DNA of 20,321 nucleotides from QQWI01 sp964522015 (GCA_964522015.1 CAZFST010000047.1:1-20321), one strand, 5' to 3'. Positions 1-7,448 are shown, numbered from the stretch's first letter. Notes: generated from the sequence alone by a model not told the origin. Translations and numbers: made by a program.

Positions 1-29
1 CTTTGAAATACAGTGTTTTAAAAACTAAA

Positions 30-55
30 TGGTAGTGTGATAGTTGACACTACCA
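30..55. repeat. Inverted repeat upstream of the antitoxin-like gene
   Basis: Nine-base arms TGGTAGTGT and ACACTACCA are separated by 8 bases and end 22 bases before the ATG at 78. No T-run follows, so an intrinsic terminator is unlikely. A TTGACA lies at 44-49 inside the repeat but has no convincing -10 at the right distance. An operator for autoregulation by the downstream antitoxin-like protein would fit; that is inference. Confidence 0.45.
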
Positions 56-77
56 GAAAAGAGTGGGAGGGCCTTTT

Positions 78-275
78 ATGAACACTACTAAAGATTATTT
101 ACACAAATTAATAGAAGAAATAGGACTTGATGAAGTTCCTGAAATTATTGATTTTGTAGAGTTCTTAAGGATAAAAAAAGAGAAATCAAGTTTTCAAGAC
201 TTTTCAAACGCAAGTGTGAGTAGCGCTGTATTCTGGAATAATGAGATTGATGATGAGGTATGGAACAATGCTTAA
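78..275 (+). CDS. Small antitoxin-like protein (DUF2281-like), orphan
   Basis: This is a 65-residue acidic protein. Residues 10-35 (a run like LDEVPEIIDFVEFL followed by KKEK) resemble the helical N-terminus of DUF2281-type and related antitoxins, where an 'LPE..EVLDFVEFL' pattern is typical. The C-terminus is DDEVWNNA. I chose ATG 78 over the in-frame GTG at 63 because a GGGAGG ribosome binding site at 65-70 sits at the right distance from 78. An inverted repeat lies just upstream. No intact toxin gene follows, but an overlapping short frame begins at 268. The family assignment rests on pattern resemblance only; the protein might be a stand-alone small protein. Confidence 0.6.
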   Translation: MNTTKDYLHKLIEEIGLDEVPEIIDFVEFLRIKKEKSSFQDFSNASVSSAVFWNNEIDDEVWNNA

Positions 276-339
276 AAAAGGCGAAATGAATCTTTTTTCA
301 CATGAAAAGGGTAGAGGCGTCCCCTACCTTCCCTGTTAA
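268..339 (+). pseudogene. Possible toxin-gene stub overlapping the antitoxin-like gene
   Basis: A 23-codon frame starts at an ATG that overlaps the last 8 bases of the antitoxin-like gene, the arrangement usual for antitoxin-toxin pairs. Its first residues, MLKKGE, resemble the MLKKGD-type N-terminus of PemK/MazF-family toxins. After about ten codons the resemblance ends, and the rest coincides with a hairpin (308-330) containing CGTCCCC, followed by TAA. I infer that the toxin was truncated by repeat insertion or deletion. The frame is short enough to be chance. Confidence 0.25.
308..330. repeat. Hairpin with CGTCCCC loop, possible degenerate repeat element
   Basis: Arms AGGGTAG and CTACCTT (one G-T wobble) flank the loop AGGCGTCCC. 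The GGTAG...CGTCCCC...CTACC pattern matches, in shortened form, the element at 18301-18340. It may be a decayed member of the same family. No poly-T follows, so terminator function is unlikely. Confidence 0.35.
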
Positions 340-430
340 GCGTAAATAGGCGGGTTATTTCTCAGAGCCATCTCTGGAACCCCAAACCATTGCCACCCCC
401 TAGTTAACCCTCAAAGTACAGGAGGACAAA

Positions 431-988
431 ATGAAAGACGTTAGACGAATAGACCCTTCATTCTCCCTATGTGGCTTAAACTGTGCCCTATGCCCGCGGT
501 TTCATACTGAGGGGACTTCTAAATGTCCTGGGTGTGGTGGCCAAGATTTTTCCAGCAAACATCCCACCTGCGCGGTGGTAACCTGCAATAGAAAAAATGA
601 TCATGTCGAGTATTGTTTTCAGTGTGGTCAGTATCCTTGTACAAAATATCTGGCTGCCCAAGATTTAGATTCGTTTATTTCTTACCAAAATGTTGAAAAG
701 AATATGGCTGAGGCAAAGCTTGATTTACCTGGGTATATTGAAGCCTTGAACAAAAAGCGTCTTCTACTAGAGAACCTAATTGCAAATTTTAATGACGGCA
801 GGTCCAAGGGGTTTTACTGTTTGGCGGTTAATTTGCTGCCGTTGGCGTTTGTGGCTGAGGTGGTTGAAGTGGTGGAGGCTGAAGGGTCGTCTGAGCATTT
901 AACCAATCAAGAAAAGTGCAAAAGAATCACCGAACTGTTTAAAAGCAAGGCAAGTGAAATGCAGATTGAGTTGAAGTTAAGAAAGTAA
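431..988 (+). CDS. DUF3795 cysteine-rich protein
   Basis: The 185-residue protein has a dense N-terminal cysteine array: Cys14, 18, 21, 32, 35, 47, 52, 62, 65 and 70, including CGLNCALC, CPGC and CFQCGQYPC. This is the layout of the DUF3795 family, small putative metal-binding proteins common in anaerobes. The cysteines probably bind zinc or an iron-sulfur cluster; which one is not visible here. Residues 75-185 are helical and charged with no recognised domain. The ATG follows an AGGAGG at a good distance. The next gene starts 43 bases downstream, so co-transcription is possible. The biochemical role is unknown. Confidence 0.85.
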   Translation: MKDVRRIDPSFSLCGLNCALCPRFHTEGTSKCPGCGGQDFSSKHPTCAVVTCNRKNDHVEYCFQCGQYPCTKYLAAQDLDSFISYQNVEKNMAEAKLDLPGYIEALNKKRLLLENLIANFNDGRSKGFYCLAVNLLPLAFVAEVVEVVEAEGSSEHLTNQEKCKRITELFKSKASEMQIELKLRK

Positions 989-1031
989 GCATAATCCCTG
1001 GACTAGCGAACGTATTTATAAGGAGAATCCA

Positions 1032-1355
1032 TTGAAAAATCCGCGAAAAAAACTAGAGTTAATGAACAAAATCAATCAAATTAATGAAATGTCCATTGGA
1101 AAAAAAGTGATGCTTTGCCTTCGCATAATGCTTGGATTGGGTGTAATAACATCGGCATTACTAGGTCTATTCAATATAGTTGACAGTTCAAAAACCATAA
1201 ACGTGACGGTGCCCTTGCTTGGGGTCATGTTTCTTTTGATGGGGATTGATGACTATGGAAAAAATAAGATAATGGGCTATTTAAATTTTTTTGTAGCGGC
1301 AATTATATTTTTGGCTGGGATATCGATTTTGTTAGAACACACTTTGTTAAAATAA
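1032..1355 (+). CDS. Small membrane protein (possibly DUF3953/YczI-like)
   Basis: A 107-residue protein with a basic N-terminus (about 28 residues) and three hydrophobic segments at roughly 29-50, 57-73 and 81-101, so a small integral membrane protein. It starts at TTG 1032, supported by AAGGAG just upstream; the next in-frame ATG codons lack such a site and would remove the basic leader. The arrangement recalls the small DUF3953/YczI family, but I am not certain. A palindromic repeat begins 16 bases after the stop. No function can be proposed. Confidence 0.6.
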   Translation: MKNPRKKLELMNKINQINEMSIGKKVMLCLRIMLGLGVITSALLGLFNIVDSSKTINVTVPLLGVMFLLMGIDDYGKNKIMGYLNFFVAAIIFLAGISILLEHTLLK

Positions 1356-1371
1356 TACAAATCAAAAAAGT

Positions 1372-1399
1372 GGCTCAGGGGGACGTGTACCGTGAGTCG
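1372..1399 (+). repeat. Palindromic repeat, GGGGGACGTGYACCG family, copy A
   Basis: The arms GGCTCA and TGAGTC (one wobble) flank the core GGGGGACGTGTACCG. It differs from the other copies in the window by one core base (T for C). It lies between the small membrane protein and the GNAT gene, 16 bases after a stop codon, and has no T-run. Confidence 0.85.
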
Positions 1400-1447
1400 A
1401 TTCACTATAAAAAGGGAATGCTCGTACCAGCCTAAGAGGAGATAATT

Positions 1448-2161
1448 ATGGAAGCTTTAATTAAGCGCTTAAGAGAAAACAAAATTAAATATCAGTGTTA
1501 CGAAGCTTTTATTGAAGGTAATCCCTTTTTAGGCTACGAGTCAGAAGGTAGCGCCTTTCTCTTTAGAGGCGAAAGCGATGGTCCCTGGGTCTATTTTGTG
1601 GCGGAATCCCCAGAAGAATTCAGAGCCTTGCTGCCCCATTTAACACCTTCTGATAAGCAATTTGCCCTTGTGGAAGACTATATGTTGCCCGATTTACTGA
1701 AACTTGGGGAAGTGGCTTACGATATGTGCTGCATGCGCCTTTATTTGCCAGATACCGTGGCCCTTGATAACAGTGTGCCTCAAAACGCGACAATAAGACC
1801 TTTGACCATAACCGATGTCCCGTTTATGTACGCCAATTACATTTATGCCGATAGTGCCAGCTCTGCCTATTTTGAAACCCGGGTAAAAAGCGGGGAAAGC
1901 TTCGGGGTTGAGTGCCAAGGCCAACTGGTGGGTTGGGTTTTGACACATGATGATGGTGCTCTAGGGATGCTTCACGTCTTGGAGGCTCATAGGGGGCATG
2001 GCTATGCCGAGGTGTTGACCCGACATCTGTGTTTGGCACAGAGGAGAAAAGGGGTACTACCTCATTTGGCTATAAAACTTGAAAATAAGGCTTCCATGGG
2101 GCTGGCCAAAAAGATAGGCTTTGTGGAAGACCGTGTGATTCATTGGCTGCAGTTGAAGTAA
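1448..2161 (+). CDS. GNAT family N-acetyltransferase (FR47/glycine N-acyltransferase-like)
   Basis: A 237-residue protein whose C-terminal half (about 114-237) is a GNAT fold. Motif A, the acetyl-CoA pyrophosphate-binding loop, reads LHVLEAHRGHGYAEVL at 175-190, and NKASMGLAKKIGF at 213-225 is the usual C-terminal helix-strand signature. Residues 1-110 form a separate N-terminal domain, as in glycine N-acyltransferase-like (FR47) proteins. It should transfer an acyl group from CoA to an amine; the substrate cannot be told. The start has AGGAG 7 bases upstream. It lies between a repeat element and the toroid-protein gene, probably in the same transcript as the latter. Confidence 0.85.
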   Translation: MEALIKRLRENKIKYQCYEAFIEGNPFLGYESEGSAFLFRGESDGPWVYFVAESPEEFRALLPHLTPSDKQFALVEDYMLPDLLKLGEVAYDMCCMRLYLPDTVALDNSVPQNATIRPLTITDVPFMYANYIYADSASSAYFETRVKSGESFGVECQGQLVGWVLTHDDGALGMLHVLEAHRGHGYAEVLTRHLCLAQRRKGVLPHLAIKLENKASMGLAKKIGFVEDRVIHWLQLK

Positions 2162-2206
2162 AAACACTGTGGAAGTTTTAGAAGGCTTACAAGAGGAGGT
2201 TTAAAA

Positions 2207-3187
2207 ATGACAGAGTTACCTTTAAAAAAAGAGGAACCGATTGAAGATTTGATTCAAAAGTCAGTTGATTATCTAAACAGCGAATTAGCAATGGCATCCA
2301 TCGAATCAGACCCTTATTGGCCTAAATGGGATTCCCCTTGGTGGCATATGTCCCTGCTTTTTGAGATGGGATTATCTTCTTTGATACCGGATTTAATTGT
2401 TGAAAAAATGATTGATAAAATGAATACTCAATATCTTAGATTTTTCCCATTGGATGAATCCGAGTTACCGCACCATATAAATCCCTATACCCAGATTGCA
2501 TGTCATTGCCAATTGGGTAATATGTATCAAATCTTGAGAAGCAAGCGAAAAGATATTGACCAAAGAATGCCATGGGTTAGACCCTGGTTTTTAAAATATC
2601 AGCTTCCAGATGGGGGATTAAATTGTGACGAAAGAGCCTATACAAATTCTCACAAAAGTTCTATCGAGTCCAGTCTCCCTGTATTTGAAGCCCTGATGGT
2701 CTGTGCTGAACAGGATGTTCTTTCCCAAGAAGAAATAGCTTTTCTTCAAAAGGCAGCAGGGTATTTGATAAGCCACCGACTTGTGCACAAAACCAGTGGT
2801 CAGCTAATGGATGAGAACTTTCTGAAGTTACAGTTTCCAAGATTTTATAGTTATGATATTTTGCGTGGCTTAAGCTTGTTAGTCCGTTGGCATGCATACG
2901 GCCCAAAAGGCTCAATAAGCGATGGACTGGAAGAGGTGATTACCTACGGACTTGAGCAGGTAAGCAATAAACTGGTAAACGGTATGTTGTACACTGAGCG
3001 CACTGAACTTGTAGATGCAACAACATGGAATCCTAATGATGAAGGACAATGGGATAAGGTTGAACCTGTTTCCATATTTCCTTTACTTAAACAGGTAACA
3101 GGAGTTGGACAACCCTCTAAGTATTTAAGTTTCGAATTTGAAGCTTTGAAAAAGCAGTTCATCATTAATCAGCCATTTAAAGACTAA
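2207..3187 (+). CDS. Alpha/alpha-toroid protein, prenyltransferase/squalene-cyclase-like
   Basis: A 326-residue protein with repeated helical hairpins. The stretches LPDGGLNCDERAY (133-145) and SHKSSIESSLPVFEAL (148-163) follow the 'Q.PDGG' plus helix pattern of terpenoid cyclase/protein prenyltransferase toroids. No DXDD or other cyclase catalytic motif is visible, so it is probably not a true squalene cyclase. Relatives are usually annotated only as prenyltransferase-like. There is no signal peptide or membrane segment. A strong GAGGAGG site precedes the ATG. The stop codon overlaps the ribosome binding site (TAAGGAG) of the DUF975 gene 11 bases downstream, which suggests coupled expression. 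Confidence 0.7.
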   Translation: MTELPLKKEEPIEDLIQKSVDYLNSELAMASIESDPYWPKWDSPWWHMSLLFEMGLSSLIPDLIVEKMIDKMNTQYLRFFPLDESELPHHINPYTQIACHCQLGNMYQILRSKRKDIDQRMPWVRPWFLKYQLPDGGLNCDERAYTNSHKSSIESSLPVFEALMVCAEQDVLSQEEIAFLQKAAGYLISHRLVHKTSGQLMDENFLKLQFPRFYSYDILRGLSLLVRWHAYGPKGSISDGLEEVITYGLEQVSNKLVNGMLYTERTELVDATTWNPNDEGQWDKVEPVSIFPLLKQVTGVGQPSKYLSFEFEALKKQFIINQPFKD

Positions 3188-3198
3188 GGAGCTATACC

Positions 3199-4050
3199 AT
3201 GTGGGTTAGATCTGAATTGAAAGCAAAAGCAAAAGTATTTCTCGGAAAATTTTATTGGAAATCATTCCTTGTCACGCTTATCGTAGGCCTCGGAGTCAGT
3301 GGCCTTACTGGAAGTTTTAACTCAGGTTATGATAAAACTACTTTTAATGAAAGCATATATGAAAGCGAGGTCCAATTAGATACTACTAATGAGACATTTG
3401 CCATTGACATGCCACTTTCTGAACCGGAGGATGTGAGGCTTTTGCAAGACTTTATGCAAGGATATTTGCCAATGGGTATTAATAAATTACTTAAATTAGC
3501 CGGTGTTTTTGCTGTTGTAGGTGTGTTGTTTTCGATTGCAATCGGGGTTTTTGTACTTGCGCCACTAGGTGTTGGTGGCAAGAAATTTTTCTTAGAGGGG
3601 GCAACCCGAGATGAGGTTAATTTTGGTCACTTAGGCTTTGCATATAAGCAAGAACACTATTTAAATGTGGTTTGGGTATTATTTTATACCGCAGTTCTTA
3701 ATATATTATTCACATTAATGTTAATCATTCCAGGTATCATTAAAGCCTATGCTTATTCAATGGTCCCTTATCTTTTAGCTGAAGACCCAACCCTAAATGC
3801 TCCTAAAGCCATTGAAATTAGCGAAGCCATGACAGAGGGGCACAAATGGGATATATTTGTTTTAGATTTATCTTTTGTTTTATGGCATGCGCTTAGGTTT
3901 GTCAGTTTTGGTTTAAGCGAGCACTTTTTAGCACCCTATATTGAGGCGACCAAAACTCAACTATACCTTGTCTTAAAGCCTATAAATTCAAATGATGCAT
4001 TAAATGGTGCAAAACCGTATGATTCCTTATCCTTTGATGCTGATTTTTAG
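3199..4050 (+). CDS. DUF975 family integral membrane protein
   Basis: A 283-residue protein. The N-terminus (residues 3-35: ELKAKAK then YWKSFLVTLIVG) is the typical opening of DUF975 proteins, an amphipathic basic segment leading into the first membrane helix. Further hydrophobic segments lie at about 97-127, 152-185 and 213-240. An extracytoplasmic-looking acidic loop at 40-90 separates helices 1 and 2. DUF975 proteins are uncharacterised multi-pass membrane proteins of Firmicutes. The gene is tightly spaced behind the toroid protein (11 bases), whose stop overlaps this gene's ribosome binding site. Confidence 0.85.
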   Translation: MWVRSELKAKAKVFLGKFYWKSFLVTLIVGLGVSGLTGSFNSGYDKTTFNESIYESEVQLDTTNETFAIDMPLSEPEDVRLLQDFMQGYLPMGINKLLKLAGVFAVVGVLFSIAIGVFVLAPLGVGGKKFFLEGATRDEVNFGHLGFAYKQEHYLNVVWVLFYTAVLNILFTLMLIIPGIIKAYAYSMVPYLLAEDPTLNAPKAIEISEAMTEGHKWDIFVLDLSFVLWHALRFVSFGLSEHFLAPYIEATKTQLYLVLKPINSNDALNGAKPYDSLSFDADF

Positions 4051-4091
4051 TGGTAGCGGTTGTTCAAATTTCATTTTTGAGGAGGTATGAG

Positions 4092-4445
4092 ATGCTATTT
4101 ATGTTAATTGTTAAGGCGTCAAGTAATTCAGAAACAGGTAATCGTCCAAATCAGGTACTAAATGACGCCATGTCTGAGTATAATCGTGAATTGGTTTCGG
4201 CGGGGGTAAGGGTTATGGCAAAAGGTCTTCACCCAAGCTCAAATGGTTTACGGATTAATTTTAAAGAGCCAGACATGGAGCCGGTAGTGACCGAGGGACC
4301 TTTTCCACTAACATGTGATGTGATTGCAGGTTTTATACTGATTGATGTGGCATCAAAAGAAGAGGCTATTAAGTGGGCCATGAAAATGCCAGATCCCCAG
4401 GGCTTTGGTGAGGGACAAATTGAGTTGCGTCAGGTATTCGAATAA
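4092..4445 (+). CDS. YCII-related (DGPF) domain protein
   Basis: A 117-residue protein of the YCII/DGPF family. It shows MLFMLIVKASSNSE at the N-terminus, GLHPSSNGLRI in the middle, a TEGPF motif equivalent to DGPF, AGFILIDVASKEEAIKWA, and a terminal IELRQVFE. Family members are small dimeric ferredoxin-fold proteins, sometimes fused to sigma factors, and a general catalytic role has not been settled. The frame is open from a GTG at 4050 overlapping the previous stop. I chose ATG 4092 because GAGGAGG at 4079-4085 lies 6 bases upstream and the protein then begins like its family. Confidence 0.88.
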   Translation: MLFMLIVKASSNSETGNRPNQVLNDAMSEYNRELVSAGVRVMAKGLHPSSNGLRINFKEPDMEPVVTEGPFPLTCDVIAGFILIDVASKEEAIKWAMKMPDPQGFGEGQIELRQVFE

Positions 4446-4525
4446 TAGCAAGGGTAAATATCTTAGAAGTCAGTGTAAATGCTGGTTTAAGAAATGTTTG
4501 ATTAGGTGGCAACAAAGGTGCACAA

Positions 4526-4580
4526 AAAATGCCATGCCATAATCGCTGAATTAGCGCCTATGGAACGGCATTTTATTTTA
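4526..4580. terminator. Bidirectional intrinsic terminator
   Basis: This is a long imperfect hairpin. The outer arms AAAATGCC and GGCATTTT, the inner pair CCATA/TATGG and the apical CGCT/AGCG close a 5-base loop. An A-run on the 5' side and a T-rich tail on the 3' side let it terminate both the + strand YCII transcript and the - strand DUF3787 transcript, which converge here. Confidence 0.8.
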
Positions 4581-4588
4581 TGTTTGGG

Positions 4589-4747
4589 TTATTTTTCGTT
4601 TTCTTCGACCCACTCTTTTGCTAGTTTAACCGCTTCTTCTGTTGGAATAGAGACATTCGTGTCCTTTTGCAGATGATCGGTATTTTCTATTGCCTCTGAA
4701 TCACTCTTAGCGATTTTTTTCTTGAGCTCGTTGAGATTATCGTCCAT
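4589..4747 (-). CDS. DUF3787 small protein, 52 residues
   Basis: The - strand frame encodes a 52-residue hydrophilic protein beginning MDDNLNELKKK and ending IPTEEAVKLAKEWVEENEK. The C-terminal 'V.IP.E.AV..AKEWV.ENEK' block is the signature of DUF3787, a clostridial family of 50-60 residue proteins of unknown function. An AAAGGAGG site precedes the ATG, a sigma-A promoter lies about 37 bases upstream (4784-4812), and a terminator follows the stop. It is a complete monocistronic unit, and the strong promoter implies high expression or tight repression by something unseen. There is no signal peptide or membrane segment. Confidence 0.85.
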   Translation of the reverse strand: MDDNLNELKKKIAKSDSEAIENTDHLQKDTNVSIPTEEAVKLAKEWVEENEK

Positions 4748-4783
4748 AAAACCCTCCTTTAGTAATCTGAAAATTCTGTCTTA

Positions 4784-4812
4784 ATTATACACTTGTTGAT
4801 ATTTGATGTCAA
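4784..4812 (-). promoter_or_regulatory. Consensus sigma-A promoter for the DUF3787 gene
   Basis: On the - strand a TTGACA (4807-4812) and a TATAAT (4784-4789) are separated by 17 bases, identical to the sigma-70/sigma-A consensus in both hexamers and spacing. Transcription would start near 4777, about 30 bases before the start codon. Confidence 0.9.
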
Positions 4813-5008
4813 CACGACTGGTAGGTACCTGGAATTGAGGGAGATGAGAGGCGGCGCACAGCAATCAATTCCTAAGGTTTAACTGGATTTTTTGTTGCCT
4901 GCGATGTATATTAATAAGGGTGTTTCTCATATTGTATCAATGGGTTACAGTAATGAAACCAAACTCACCAGCAGCCATACCAAAAGCCACAGGAAAGGAT
5001 TATCATTC

Positions 5009-5353
5009 ATGAAAGAAAACAAAGATGATAAAAAACAGCAAATAAGAAAGTTTGTTAAAGAGTCAAAGCTTACTTTAATTATCACATTTTTGATTGTGTC
5101 CATTGGAATCGCTCAGTTATTTATGGGTGACACAACCCTCGGCACCGTGTTTATCTGTTTAGGGATTGTTTTTCTGTTGTCATTAGCATCCTTGAATGCA
5201 AAGGATCTTGACTTCACCGTGTTAGAAAAGGATGAAATTTTTCAGTCTTACCTAGTGGATGGCAAGAAGATTAAAGCTGTAAAATATTGCAGAAGCAAGG
5301 TTAAATGCGGTCTAAAAGAGGCCCTTGATTATGTGGAAAAGCACTTACTCTAA
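5009..5353 (+). CDS. Membrane protein with ribosomal L7/L12 C-terminal-like domain
   Basis: A 114-residue protein with a charged N-terminus (1-20), two hydrophobic segments (about 21-39 and 43-62) and a soluble tail. Residues 84-112 (DGKKIKAVKYCRSKVKCGLKEALDYVE, read in two parts) match the ribosomal L7/L12 C-terminal fold pattern, where the usual form is K..VIK.VR..TGLGLKEAK..V. A group of small Firmicutes membrane proteins carries this domain; its partner is unknown. The frame is open from 4892, but ATG 5009 has AGGAAAGGA at 4991-4999, and the upstream residues look like untranslated sequence. It is probably not part of the reductase operon 71 bases downstream, though read-through is possible. 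Confidence 0.7.
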   Translation: MKENKDDKKQQIRKFVKESKLTLIITFLIVSIGIAQLFMGDTTLGTVFICLGIVFLLSLASLNAKDLDFTVLEKDEIFQSYLVDGKKIKAVKYCRSKVKCGLKEALDYVEKHLL

Positions 5354-5358
5354 AAAAC

Positions 5359-5376
5359 GGTCACAGTAATGTGACC
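5359..5376. repeat. Short hairpin between the L7/L12-like gene and the reductase gene
   Basis: GGTCAC and GTGACC flank a 6-base loop just after the stop at 5353. There is no T-run on the + strand; the T-run lies on the - strand side, where no gene needs terminating. It may be a weak terminator or an mRNA end-stabilising hairpin. Confidence 0.4.
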
Positions 5377-5424
5377 CTAAAAATAGGCTAATCACCAATT
5401 AAGATAGACCAAGGAGACTTACCA

Positions 5425-6588
5425 ATGAACCCACTTAAACTCGTAAAAGACCTACCAGAAATATTTGAAGAATTCTCTGAAGCAAGACGTAATGGATTTT
5501 TAGCGGCTAAAGCTTTTAAGGACAGCGATAAACCTCTTATTGGCACTTTTTGCACCTTCATGCCCCAGGAAATTCCTCTGGCAATGGGTGGGGCCGTGGT
5601 ATCACTCTGTGCCACTTCGGACGAAACCATCGCAGAAGCTGAAAAGGATTTGCCACGAAACCTATGTCCATTGATCAAGTCAAGCTATGGCTTTGGAAAA
5701 ACAGACAAGTGCCCCTATTTCTTTTTTAGCGACTTGGTTGTTGGCGAAACCACCTGTGATGGCAAACGAAAAATGTTTGAACTAATGGGAGAATACAAAC
5801 CTGTCCATGTGATGCAGTTGCCACACAACCCCACCACACAAGCTTCATTTGACCTTTGGAAAAGTGAAATAGTTCTACTGAAAGAAACCCTTGAGAAGCA
5901 GTTTGGTACCACGATTTCTGATGAAGATCTCAAAAAAGCCATCAACCTAAAAAACAGAGAGCGTCAAGCCTTAAAAGACTTCTATGCCATTGGCAAGCTT
6001 CAACCATCGGCGCTTAGCGGGGCAGATATCTTGAAAGTCCTCTATGGTAGCACCTTTAAATTTGACAAAGAAGCCAATATTGTGGACGTCAACAACCTCA
6101 CAGAAAAAGTCATGGGTGAATATAAAGCCGGCAAAACCCTGGAAGATAAGCCGAGAATCATTATCACAGGCTGCCCAGTGGGTGGGGTTACCGAAAAAGT
6201 GGTAACGGCCATTGAAGAAAACGGCGGTCGCGTGGTCTTCTTTGAAAACTGTATGGGCGCAAAACACGTTGAAGACATGGTAGACGAATCTAACCCAGAC
6301 CTCTTTGACGCCCTCACAGAAAAATACCTTAAAATCGGCTGTTCTTGCATGTCGCCAAATACCAGTAGAACAGATCTATTAGGCCGGGCCATTGATGAAT
6401 ACAAGGCAGACGCTGTCATCGACGTAATTTTCCAAGCCTGCCACACCCACGCTATCGAAACAGCAACCATCAAACGATTTGTAAACGGCGAAAAAGAAAT
6501 TCCATATATCAGCCTTGAAACAGATTACTCAACATCGGATATCGGTCAGCTCAACACCCGTATAGCGGCGTTTATTGAAATGTTGTAG
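5425..6588 (+). CDS. Double-cubane-cluster anaerobic reductase (YjiM/HgdB-like)
   Basis: A 387-residue member of the 2-hydroxyacyl-CoA dehydratase beta-subunit (HgdB) superfamily. The single-gene layout next to one activator, the length (near 383 for E. coli YjiM) and the many cysteines (43, 62, 81, 96, 111, 250, 276, 306, 308, 339) fit the double-cubane cluster protein type. In that type an [8Fe-9S] cluster carries out ATP-driven reduction of small substrates. True dehydratases have separate alpha and beta subunits, absent here. Motifs seen include GTFCTFMPQEIPLAMGG (40-56), TGCPVGG (248-254) and QACHTH (337-342). AAGGAG lies 8 bases before the ATG. The physiological substrate is unknown. 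Confidence 0.88.
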   Translation: MNPLKLVKDLPEIFEEFSEARRNGFLAAKAFKDSDKPLIGTFCTFMPQEIPLAMGGAVVSLCATSDETIAEAEKDLPRNLCPLIKSSYGFGKTDKCPYFFFSDLVVGETTCDGKRKMFELMGEYKPVHVMQLPHNPTTQASFDLWKSEIVLLKETLEKQFGTTISDEDLKKAINLKNRERQALKDFYAIGKLQPSALSGADILKVLYGSTFKFDKEANIVDVNNLTEKVMGEYKAGKTLEDKPRIIITGCPVGGVTEKVVTAIEENGGRVVFFENCMGAKHVEDMVDESNPDLFDALTEKYLKIGCSCMSPNTSRTDLLGRAIDEYKADAVIDVIFQACHTHAIETATIKRFVNGEKEIPYISLETDYSTSDIGQLNTRIAAFIEML

Positions 6589-6599
6589 GTCAGAGTATC

Positions 6600-7448
6600 A
6601 TGTATGCAATCGGGATTGATTCAGGCTCATCGGCTACTAAGGGGGTGCTCTTTGATGGCACCAACATCGTAGCCAAGGTGATGGTGCCTACGGGTTACAA
6701 TCCGACAAAAACCATGAGAGAGCTTTACGAACACCTGAACTTGGCTGCTGAGGCACACAGGGGTGGACCAGTAACGACTTATACCGTTACCACCGGTTAT
6801 GGGCGAGACCTTTTACCCCAAGGGGATAAAAAGGTCACGGAAATCAGCTGCCACGCCAAAGGGGTCAGTTTTTTAAGTCCCGGCGCAAGGACTGTCATTG
6901 ACATTGGTGGCCAAGACAGCAAAGTGATTTTAATGGACAGGGACCTAAACGTGGTGGATTTTTTGATGAACGACAAATGCGCTGCAGGTACTGGGCGCTT
7001 TGTGGAAGTGATTATGCGAATCTTGCACCGGGACTTTGACGACCTCGACGGCCTTATAGCCCGTGCAAATGCCGACGAAGTCGCTCCTGAACCCCTGCGA
7101 AAGGCTCCGATTAAGATTTCAAGCATGTGCACGGTGTTTGCTGAGAGCGAGGTCATCAGTCTTTTAGCGCAGCAGGCCGAGCCAGCTGCCATTGCCAAGG
7201 GCGTCATCGATTCCATTTGCGGACGGACCGCCATATTCGCCAGTCGTTTGCCCCTGGAGCCCTCCGTGTTTTTCAGCGGTGGGCTTGCGCAGTCTGAGGC
7301 CATGCTGGACATGCTTCAAGAGGCGCTGGGCCTACCAGTTGTGTCTCATCCTCTTTGCCAGTATGCTGGGGCCATTGGCGCTGCAGTGATTGGCTCAAAT
7401 CATATCAAAAGGGGTTTTAAGCACCTTGACATCACAAGCAAAAAATGA
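6600..7448 (+). CDS. ATP-dependent activator of the double-cubane reductase (acyl-CoA dehydratase activase, YjiL/HgdC-like)
   Basis: A 282-residue ASKHA-fold ATPase. The N-terminal phosphate loop is GIDSGSSATKGVL (5-17) and the second ATP loop is DIGGQDSK (101-108). NDKCAAGTGRF (124-134, Cys127) and SSMCTVFAESE (174-184, Cys177) are the cysteine motifs that hold the single [4Fe-4S] cluster shared across the homodimer. FFSGGLAQS (224-232) is the adenosine-binding segment. Proteins of this family couple ATP hydrolysis to low-potential electron transfer into the partner, here the gene ending 11 bases upstream. The ribosome binding site is weak, so translation is probably coupled. No separate terminator follows before the riboswitch. 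Confidence 0.92.
   Translation: MYAIGIDSGSSATKGVLFDGTNIVAKVMVPTGYNPTKTMRELYEHLNLAAEAHRGGPVTTYTVTTGYGRDLLPQGDKKVTEISCHAKGVSFLSPGARTVIDIGGQDSKVILMDRDLNVVDFLMNDKCAAGTGRFVEVIMRILHRDFDDLDGLIARANADEVAPEPLRKAPIKISSMCTVFAESEVISLLAQQAEPAAIAKGVIDSICGRTAIFASRLPLEPSVFFSGGLAQSEAMLDMLQEALGLPVVSHPLCQYAGAIGAAVIGSNHIKRGFKHLDITSKK

Noticed and set aside
4892..5008. N-terminal extension of the L7/L12-like membrane protein
   Set aside because: The start would be a TTG with no ribosome binding site, and residues do not resemble a leader; ATG 5009 has a good site.
5425..7448. 2-hydroxyglutaryl-CoA dehydratase operon (hgdABC)
   Set aside because: Only one dehydratase-type subunit is present, with no CoA-transferase or dehydrogenase nearby; length and organisation fit the YjiM/YjiL double-cubane type better.
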